Origin: an uncultured Bacteroidales bacterium | GTDB lineage: Bacteria; Bacteroidota; Bacteroidia; Bacteroidales; UBA932 | Assembly: GCA_905234795.1 (NCBI GenBank) | Contig: CAJOIQ010000007.1 | Coordinates: 1 to 57,565 of the forward strand | DNA length: 57,565 bases | Reading direction: 5' to 3' | Part shown: positions 46,332-53,600 of the stretch, piece by piece | Position numbering within the stretch: the first letter of the stretch is position 1 | Layout: the number at the start of each line of letters is the position of its first letter | The notes under the pieces: model-generated | What the model was told of the DNA's origin: nothing | Database searches by the model: none | What the model saw: the letters and a program-made list of their open reading frames with translations, nothing else | Program-made: the position numbers and the translations under genes

Positions 46332-48182
46332 ATGAAAAAAATCGTCATATTGTGCCTGGCATGGCTTCTGCTGCTGTCTCTTACGGCCGCAGCGCAGGAA
46401 GATGCCCATTCCGCCTCAGATGCCGATGTTCATGTGCTGGCCAGCCTGCACGCCCTTCAGGAACAGGTCCGGCAACAGGGCTCCGATGCCAATGACGCCC
46501 TGGTAGACCAGGCTCAGGAGGCCCTCAAGGCCGAGGCCCGGCTACACGATATGCCCTATTACTACTATCTGTCCTACCAGATTGCGCAGAGCTATTACAA
46601 CCAGCGGGGCAAGCAATATCACGCCCTGAGGTTGCTGCAGGACATGCAGCAAGAGGCCCTGAATGAAGAAGACGCCTACGGCATATGGACATCGGCCAAA
46701 TACCTGGCCTCCATGTATATTGAGCAGAACGACTACGTGAGCGCCAAACCCCACCTCAAGCGGGCGCTGGCACTCTACGCCACCGCCACGGACCCTTCCA
46801 TCCGCCACGAATCCCCCACCCGCCTGTACTGTGACCTGGCCGATACCTATCCCATTGCCTCGGACTCCGTGCGCGTGAACGTAAAAAAGGGCATGGAGCA
46901 CGCCAAGGACGAGATTGACTCCCTTCGCTGTTTCTATTACCAGGCACGCCTGGCCGCCTTGGACAAGGACCTTGTCACCTACCGCCAACTGCGGGATTAC
47001 TGTCTTAAGAATGCGTCCTTCCCCATGATTACATCGGACGCCCAGCTGTTCTTCTCCCTCATGGACGCCGCCCTGGACGGCAGCATCCTGCAGCGGGAAG
47101 AAGAAATCTACAAGCTGTCCACCGTGAGGGAAATGAAGGTGATTGCCAACCTGTGCGAGAACAACGGCCATGCCGACTTCGCCTTTGAGGTGGAAAAACG
47201 GCTGGTGAACCTGATGGAGAACGAGCTCTCCTATACCAACCAGTCCCGCATCTCCGAACTGGACGTGAGTATGGGAAAGGCCGCCCTCAGCGCCGAACTC
47301 ACCACCAAGGAGCACAAACTGGTGCGCATTTCCCGCACGTTGTCGGCCGTACTGGCCCTGCTGCTCATCGTGCTGGTGATGTACGGCCTCATGTACATCA
47401 ACAACCTTAACCAGAGAAGGGAAAAGGACGAACAACAGATCCGGGAACTGCTGGAGGCCAACGAGAAAGTGCGGCTGGCCAACGAAGCCAAAACACGCTT
47501 TGTCCAGAACATGAGCCACGAGGTCCGCACCCCGCTTAACGCCATCGTGGGCTTCTCCCAGCTGCTGGCCCTGCCCGACGGATCCCTGGACCCCGCCGAG
47601 AAAGAGGAGTTCTCCGGGCACATCATCAACAACTCCAAGATGCTCACCATGCTGCTGGACGACATCCTCAACACATCGGCCATGGACAAAGGCGACTACC
47701 GCATCACCTATGAAGACGGAGAGAAGGACTTCATGTGCCAGAGCGCCATTTCCAGCACCGAACACCGCCTGCAGCCCGGGGTTAAGATGTACTACCAGCC
47801 GTTGGATCCCGATCATTTCACTTTCCGCACCGATCCCCGACGCGTCCAGCAAATCCTCATCAACCTGCTCACCAACTCCTGCAAGAACACCACCGAAGGA
47901 GAAATCCGGCTCACCAGCTCCCTTAAGGCCAACCCCGGTTATGTGACCTTCGCCGTGGAGGACACCGGTATCGGCATTCCCGAGTCCGAGGCCGAGGCTA
48001 TCTTCGGCCGGTTCACCAAGCTGAACCAGTTTGCCCAGGGCTCCGGCCTGGGCCTGAGCATCTGCCGGGACATCGCTACGCGCATGGGCGCAAAAGTGTA
48101 TCTGGACACGTCCTACAAGGAAAAAGGATGCCGCTTTGTGCTGCAGGTCCCCGTCGAACCCAAAGAAAATAAAACCACATAA
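46332..48182 (+). CDS. TPR-containing membrane histidine kinase, FimS-like
   Basis: 616 residues. Signal peptide (1-21, ending AAAQ); a periplasmic helical TPR-type sensor region (about 30-320; YYYYLSYQIAQSYYNQRGKQYHALRLL, LASMYIEQNDYVSAKPHLKRAL in pieces); one membrane span (about 338-357); a short coiled coil; then the kinase core. The phospho-acceptor is H396 in FVQNMSHEVRTPLNAIVGFS, the N box is ILINLLTNSCKNT, G1 is EDTGIGIPESEA and G2 GSGLGLSICRD. This architecture is that of FimS, which controls fimbriation in Porphyromonas gingivalis; with a fimbrial locus divergently next door, control of locus 2 is a fair inference. It heads a four-gene operon and its probable partner is the receiver two bases downstream. 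Confidence 0.9.
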   Translation: MKKIVILCLAWLLLLSLTAAAQEDAHSASDADVHVLASLHALQEQVRQQGSDANDALVDQAQEALKAEARLHDMPYYYYLSYQIAQSYYNQRGKQYHALRLLQDMQQEALNEEDAYGIWTSAKYLASMYIEQNDYVSAKPHLKRALALYATATDPSIRHESPTRLYCDLADTYPIASDSVRVNVKKGMEHAKDEIDSLRCFYYQARLAALDKDLVTYRQLRDYCLKNASFPMITSDAQLFFSLMDAALDGSILQREEEIYKLSTVREMKVIANLCENNGHADFAFEVEKRLVNLMENELSYTNQSRISELDVSMGKAALSAELTTKEHKLVRISRTLSAVLALLLIVLVMYGLMYINNLNQRREKDEQQIRELLEANEKVRLANEAKTRFVQNMSHEVRTPLNAIVGFSQLLALPDGSLDPAEKEEFSGHIINNSKMLTMLLDDILNTSAMDKGDYRITYEDGEKDFMCQSAISSTEHRLQPGVKMYYQPLDPDHFTFRTDPRRVQQILINLLTNSCKNTTEGEIRLTSSLKANPGYVTFAVEDTGIGIPESEAEAIFGRFTKLNQFAQGSGLGLSICRDIATRMGAKVYLDTSYKEKGCRFVLQVPVEPKENKTT

Positions 48183-48183
48183 T

Positions 48184-48597
48184 ATGATACCTATTTACGC
48201 ACAAGATCATGACTACTCCAAGTACAACGTGCTTGTCGTGGACGACATCCCGCTGAACTTGCTCCTGATCCAGAAAATGCTGTCGCGCTTCAACTTCAAG
48301 CTGCGCACCGCTTCCGGCGGACAGCAAACCCTGGACATGGTGGCCGAGCAAAAGCCGGATCTTATTCTGCTGGACCTGATGATGCCCGGTATCGACGGCT
48401 TCGAGGTCATCCGCCGGCTGCGCGCCAACCCCGATACCCAGGACATCCAGATTGTGATCCTGAGTGCCCTCAACTCCAACGAGGACATCATCCGGGGTTT
48501 CAATGAAGGCGCCAACGAGTTCATCACCAAGCCCATCATCATGGAAAAGCTGCTCACCTGCGTGGTAACGCAGATGTCCATCATCCAGAACAAGTAA
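48184..48597 (+). CDS. stand-alone response-regulator receiver
   Basis: 137 residues, one receiver domain and nothing else. The start at 48184 is the ATG directly after the kinase stop. Acidic pocket DD in VLVVDDIPLN, phospho-acceptor D64 in ILLDLMMPGIDGFE, T/S-like switch position in VILSALN and K116 in FITKPI. No DNA-binding or enzyme output follows, in contrast to the LuxR-type FimR that partners FimS in Porphyromonas. It must therefore work through protein contact or a phosphorelay, perhaps with a regulator encoded elsewhere. Two bases separate it from the kinase gene. Confidence 0.92.
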   Translation: MIPIYAQDHDYSKYNVLVVDDIPLNLLLIQKMLSRFNFKLRTASGGQQTLDMVAEQKPDLILLDLMMPGIDGFEVIRRLRANPDTQDIQIVILSALNSNEDIIRGFNEGANEFITKPIIMEKLLTCVVTQMSIIQNK

Positions 48598-48600
48598 TCC

Positions 48601-49911
48601 GTGAAAAAGGTTGCATTGGTCCTTGCGGCTTTGCTCCTGAGCCTGGGTTCCCGGGCGCAGATAGTGAACCATTTGCGCGTGGACCAGAAAACCTTCCTCC
48701 GCTACGCCTCCGGGCGCATGCAGGAGTTCAATCCGGAGAATCTGGTCCTGGCCGATTCCCTGTACGCCGCCGGGACCGCGCAGGGCAACTTCCGCCTCAA
48801 GTGCCTGGGACTGTCCCTGGAAATCCCCGTCCGCTATTCCCGCGGAGAATGGGAACGGATGGACATCGCTGCCATGGAAATCAAGCAGCTTCTGGCCGAC
48901 AGGAAAGACCTGCGGGATTTCTATTTCTCCACCCTCCACGAATACTGTGAATTCCTGGTACACGGCGGCCGCGTGTCCGAGGCCATGCTGGAAGCGCGCG
49001 CCATGGAGCGCCTGGCATCGGCCGAAAAGAAGCCGGCGGGCATGATGTACTCCTACCGCATCATCGGCCTCATCCAAAGCTACCGCAATAATTCCTTCCT
49101 GGCCATCCGCAATCTGGAAAAAGCGGCACACTACAGCAAGGAGGCCCGTGCCGAACAAGATCTTCCCAACCTGTACATCCTCCTGGCGCAGGAGAACGTG
49201 AAATTGCGCCAGTTTGACCAGGCCGAGGAATATGTCCAGAAGGCCGAGGAATACCAGGTCTTCTTCCCCGGCATCCGCCTCAAAGCCCTGATGACGCGGG
49301 CCTATATCTTCCATGCCGACAACCGCATGGAGGACTTCTGGTCCTGCTATCAGTCTCTGGTGGAGGACCCGCTGTACAAGATGCAGACCGATACCGATAC
49401 CCGCCTGGGCCTGGATATCACCTACCTCCGTTCCCGCCGGTTGTTCTCCCGCGCTCTTTCCCTGGCCGATTCCCTGGGCACCCACCAGGAACGTTTCCAG
49501 CAAAAGAGCGGCATCTATGCCGAAATGGGCCGATATGAGCCCGCCTACTCCCAGCTTTCCCAGCTGATGAGCCACAGAGACTCGGTCTACATCCAGGTGC
49601 AGAACGAGGACCTGGCCATCCTGGACGCCGAAATGAACAACGCCCAGCTGCGTGAGGAAGCCCAGGCGCTCAAGGCCCAGAACCAGATGACCATCCTCAT
49701 CGGCTTCCTGGTGATGTTCGCCATCGCCTTTGTGTCCATCCTGCTGCAGCAGTGGCGGCTGCGGCACAATCTGGACCAGCTCAAAGCCAAGAACCAGTCC
49801 ATGCTCATGGCCCGCCAGGCCTACCGCAAGGCCCTGGACGCCAAAGAGGCCGAGAACGCCGTCAAAATCAAAATTTTGCAAAACCGAAAGTCCAACTCCT
49901 TCAAGTTATGA
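48601..49911 (+). CDS. TPR membrane protein, kinase-less sensor relative
   Basis: 436 residues, GTG start at 48601. Signal peptide (MKKVALVLAALLLSLGSRAQ), a long helical TPR-like periplasmic part (about 25-340; RIIGLIQSYRNNSFLAIRNLEKAA, NLYILLAQENVKLRQFDQAEEY, in pieces), one membrane span (about 363-383, MTILIGFLVMFAIAFVSILLQ-type) and a 50-residue basic coiled coil inside the cell. This is the same arrangement as the sensory half of the upstream histidine kinase, but it stops before any kinase domain. It could be a co-receptor or a competitor that forms heterodimers with the kinase (inference). Three bases after the receiver gene, four-base overlap with the next gene. Confidence 0.82.
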   Translation: MKKVALVLAALLLSLGSRAQIVNHLRVDQKTFLRYASGRMQEFNPENLVLADSLYAAGTAQGNFRLKCLGLSLEIPVRYSRGEWERMDIAAMEIKQLLADRKDLRDFYFSTLHEYCEFLVHGGRVSEAMLEARAMERLASAEKKPAGMMYSYRIIGLIQSYRNNSFLAIRNLEKAAHYSKEARAEQDLPNLYILLAQENVKLRQFDQAEEYVQKAEEYQVFFPGIRLKALMTRAYIFHADNRMEDFWSCYQSLVEDPLYKMQTDTDTRLGLDITYLRSRRLFSRALSLADSLGTHQERFQQKSGIYAEMGRYEPAYSQLSQLMSHRDSVYIQVQNEDLAILDAEMNNAQLREEAQALKAQNQMTILIGFLVMFAIAFVSILLQQWRLRHNLDQLKAKNQSMLMARQAYRKALDAKEAENAVKIKILQNRKSNSFKL

Positions 49912-50330
49912 AACTCTCATCCCTGTTCAAATATCACCGGAGCGAGCTCCTGGCCATCGTACTGTTCCTGGTGGGCGGCACCCTGGGCATGCTGGGGCTC
50001 ATCCAGAGAGTGCCGCTGGTGCTGGGCATCGTGGGTATCGTCACTTTGGCCTCCGGCATGTTCTTCTTCTGCCTGAGCCTGTCATCGGAGCGCGTATACA
50101 AGGATTATTATAAGGAAAGCTACGAGATTGAGCACGACACCATCGAGGATGAGATCCGCAAATCCATGGTGTATCACCGTTATCAGGAGGCCGTCATCAA
50201 CCGCTACGAGAGCGCCTGCCGTGACCTGGGCCTCTCCGACGAGCAAAAGGACTGGCTCCTCACCCTGCTCATGGACCAGAAGAATAAAGTGGATGAAGAA
50301 CTGAAATCCGAGGGCGGAGGTCACATTTAG
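49908..50330 (+). CDS. small two-span membrane protein
   Basis: 140 residues from the ATG at 49908, which overlaps the previous stop as ATGA; the upstream extension in this frame is low-complexity and not coding-like. Two adjacent membrane helices (about 12-30, LLAIVLFLVGGTLGMLGLI; 35-55, LVLGIVGIVTLASGMFFFCL) form a hairpin. A cytoplasmic acidic helical tail (ESYEIEHDTIEDEIRKSM, ending in KVDEELKSEGGGHI) follows. No family recognised. Its place in the operon suggests it assists the two sensor proteins in the membrane. Confidence 0.8.
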   Translation: MKLSSLFKYHRSELLAIVLFLVGGTLGMLGLIQRVPLVLGIVGIVTLASGMFFFCLSLSSERVYKDYYKESYEIEHDTIEDEIRKSMVYHRYQEAVINRYESACRDLGLSDEQKDWLLTLLMDQKNKVDEELKSEGGGHI

Positions 50331-50340
50331 TTCCAAAAAG

Positions 50341-50371
50341 TTTGCACTTTAAGGAAATCTTACTACCTTTG
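50341..50371 (+). promoter_or_regulatory. tRNA-Val promoter
   Basis: TTTG at 50341-50344, 19 bases, TACCTTTG at 50364-50371: the same -7 element and spacing as the rRNA promoter at the left edge. The tRNA begins 12 bases later. Confidence 0.87.
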
Positions 50372-50382
50372 CAATCCCTTTC

Positions 50383-50457
50383 GGGCGGTTAGCTCAGCTG
50401 GTTCAGAGCACCTGCCTTACAAGCAGGGGGTCACTGGTTCGAATCCAGTACCGCCCA
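50383..50457 (+). tRNA. tRNA-Val (anticodon TAC)
   Basis: A full cloverleaf can be drawn. Acceptor GGGCGGT (50383-50389) pairs with ACCGCCC (50450-50456) plus discriminator A. The D arm starts AGCTC, the anticodon stem CCTGC/GCAGG encloses CTTACAA with anticodon TAC, and the T arm CTGG/CCAG encloses TTCGAAT. The 3' CCA is not encoded. It reads valine GTA codons and, with wobble, others. Confidence 0.96.
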
Positions 50458-50461
50458 CACC

Positions 50462-50582
50462 AATACAGGGGGCTCGGCCCCCTCAAACCCCTACGGCTCC
50501 CGGGCTAGTATGTTCCTTCGGAACACGCCCTCCGCCGGCGCTCTGAAGAGCGCTTAGACGACCTTCTGGGTCGTTTTTTTGT
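50462..50582 (+). terminator. hairpin cluster and intrinsic terminator after tRNA-Val
   Basis: Several small hairpins follow one another: GGGGGCTCGGCCCCC (50467-50481), GTTCCTTCGGAAC near 50513-50525, and GGCGCTCTGAAGAGCGCTT near 50537-50555. The last is ACGACC (50558-50563) with GGTCGT (50569-50574), followed by a run of T, a clear intrinsic terminator. The earlier hairpins may be processing signals or a decayed repeat. Confidence 0.75.
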
Positions 50583-50593
50583 TTGTAGTTTAT

Positions 50594-50675
50594 CTGATTG
50601 ATTGTCAGCGACTTAAGTTTTTCTCTTGACACCAAACAGTATCAAGAGAAAAAACCAATGTGTTAATAATCAGTG
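50594..50675. repeat. 3'-end hairpin element, copy D
   Basis: A 15-bp stem (50618-50632 with 50639-50653, TTTTTCTCTTGACAC against GTATCAAGAGAAAAA) has one mismatch. That mismatch is C-A in plus RNA but an allowed U-G in minus RNA. It lies between the tRNA terminator and the end of the second alpha-2-macroglobulin gene, whose stop is at its right border. Confidence 0.8.
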
Positions 50676-53600
50676 TTTTACACCATCATCGACAAAAGAG
50701 CGGAGGGGCGGGAGGGAGGCGGAGTTGGCGCGGTAGTGAGGGGCGTAGAGGGATTCGATGACGGTGACGGGGGCCACGAAGGTACCGGCACGCACCACAT
50801 AGAATTCCTCGGAGAGGGTGGTCTTTTCCTCCGGATAGCTGTCGAAGTAGTACTCCGTGGCAGCCGCTTTCACATTACGGTAACCCTGCGGGGTGAAGCC
50901 CCACACCACACCGCTGCGGAAAGGTACGATGAAACCGTAGCCGATGTGGCCGGACAGCTGCTGCACCGGGCTCAGGGAGGCCTCACGGCCGGCCCTCACC
51001 TTCACAAAGCTGCGGTTTTCTCCGTTCCAGATGTTGTATTTCACCGTAATCCGGTCTCCCACCTGTACGGCGTCTCCGGGCTTGATCTCCACACCCTCCC
51101 GATAGAACTTGCGCTCCACCGTAAAGCCGTTCCCACTGGCCTTGATCTGGTCCAGCGGGGCCTCATAACTGGCCGACAATGCCAGCACGCGGGTGTTCAG
51201 AACCGCATCGGGCCCATCCAGGATGGCCGTAATGGCATCGATGAACTCCGGCTCGGCATCCCACTTCTGCGTTTCCTTCTGCAGCATCAGCCACAGCCGG
51301 ATGCCGTTAGCCACCTCAGAGGATGACGCCCCCGAGGGAGCATCGGCCATCTTCTTAGCGACTGAGGGGGCGTTATTCTCTAACGACGCAGAAAGCAGAT
51401 TGCACAGCAACGCATGGGCATAGGCTTCGGACTCCAGGAGCCCGCGCCAGGGCATCACGGCGTTGGGATAGTACCAGCCGCCGTCGCGGTGCTCCACGGC
51501 GTATTCCAGGAGGGAGGCGGTATCGGCCTTGATGGATTTCTTCAGTTTGGCCGATGTCCACAGGGAAAGGCCCCAGGCCTTGGCCAGCGCCAAGCCGCCT
51601 TCGCGTTCCTGGAGGTTGCGCAGGGTGAGCAGCCGGCGGGCCTTGGCCAGAATCTGGCCTTGCAGGCCCCGGCCATCCTTCCTGGACGGCATCAGGTAGC
51701 TCTTGGCGTCCTTGGCAAATTGGGAGAAACGCTTCTTCCCGGCCTCGGACACCGCCTTTTCCTCAAACGGCACAGATGCGTACATGGCACGAACATGCAT
51801 GTATTTCTCGTCGGAAATCCAGCCGCACCAGTACGGCTGCACGGTTCCGAACTGATTCCTGTCCAGGAACTTCACGGAGGAAGTCATGTCCGGCACCTCG
51901 AATCCGCGGTCCCGCAGCGCCGCAAAGCGCTCCAGCAGCACCGCCGTGATCACCGGGCTGGACTTCATGCCCTCGAACCAGCCAAATCCGCCATCGGCAT
52001 TCCTGCACGCCAGGATCTTCTCCAGGAGGTTATCAACTCCCTCGGGTTGCACGCCCTCCTCTGCAGACACCCGGCCGTCGCCGTTCAAGCGAGCGGCCAT
52101 CAGGCGTACATACCAGGCCTCGGAGAGGGAGAGGACGTCGTTGTTCTTGGGGTCTACATGGGAAGGAATGGCGTCTTTCACCATGTCTAGGACCGAGATA
52201 TCCTTGAGGGTGGCGGCCGAACCGGGCACGTTCACAAAGCGGGCGCGGAGGTCGGCCAGCAGGGCCTCGCGGTCCATTCCCGCACGCAGCACGGCCGAAT
52301 GGGCCTCGGTGAGCTGCTGGGAAGCGGCATACACCGGCACATGCACCCGGATAGCGTCGGAGAACTCCTTTGCCCGGAATGCCGCGGTCAGGGTGACTTC
52401 GGAGAGGTGGCCACCTTCGGTCGCTAAATTGATGGCCGATGCTCCCTCAGGTGCCACGCTCTCCTCCGTCACCTCTACCGGGAAGTAGCGGGTGACGGTC
52501 TTGCCGGCGGGCACGGTCACGGATACCTGCTGCACGGTGGAACCCACTTGCAGGCTCAGGGTGCCGGAAATATCCTTATCGGCCACGGAAGAAAGCGAGA
52601 CGGCGGCGTTATAGTTATCTCCCACATAAAGGTAACGCGGCTCCAGGACGGAGACCTTCACCGGGATGGACACCACCATCTCTTCCTCGTCCATGGCATT
52701 GTGCATCTGCTGGTCGTGCGCATAGACGCGTACATAGTAGGTGCTCAGTTTGTCGGAGGTACTGAAGCGGAAGGTGAGCGTCCCGTCCTTCGCGGGCCTC
52801 AGGTGAGGCTGGAAGGTAAGGGCCGATGAAAACTTCTCCCGGATGTTGACGGGCTCCGGAGATCCGCCGAAGGCCGGTTTCTGTTCCACCATCTGGAAGG
52901 CGATGGCGTCATCGGCCACAGCGTATTCGGCCTCTTCCATCACCGCCATATTGCCCACGCTCTTGGCACGGGTCATTCCCGCGGAAGCGACGTAGAAAAC
53001 AGACCTCCTGTCGCCGCCCACCATGCCGCAGGCGCTGGAAACATTGACTCCCTCCACAGAGAAGTCACGGGTGTTTACCAGGGGCCAGTCGTTCTCCTCG
53101 ATGGCATCGATGCTCTTGTCCCAGGCGGCCACCAGGACCTCGGCGCCGGGGGCCGTCTTCACGGTAAAGCTGTATTCTGTTCCAGGATAGGCTTTGTCCT
53201 GGAAGCGGGTGAATTCCAGCGGCAGGCTGTATTTATCCTTGGCGCGGCGGTATTCCCGGTTGTACTGAACCGAGCTGCCGTTGATGAAATAGAACACCTG
53301 CAGCCGGACGGCGTCGGGATAGGTATCCTTATAGGGGAAGGATAAGTTCTCCAGGGAACCGTTTTTCACGTGAACGCTCTGATGCACCAGCACCTGACGT
53401 TTTTCCCCATACAGGGTGACCACGGCCCAGGTGTCGCCTTCCGTGGTTCCCATCCGGGCAGTGACGGCGCCCTTGGCAGCCACATTCCTGGAGCCGGCGA
53501 TGAACACGCGTTTCACCTCCGGGCACAGCGTGCGGCTGGCCGGAGTGAGGGAGAAGATGTAGAAGGATTCATTCTGGCTCACGGTCTTTCCCTGTGCATT

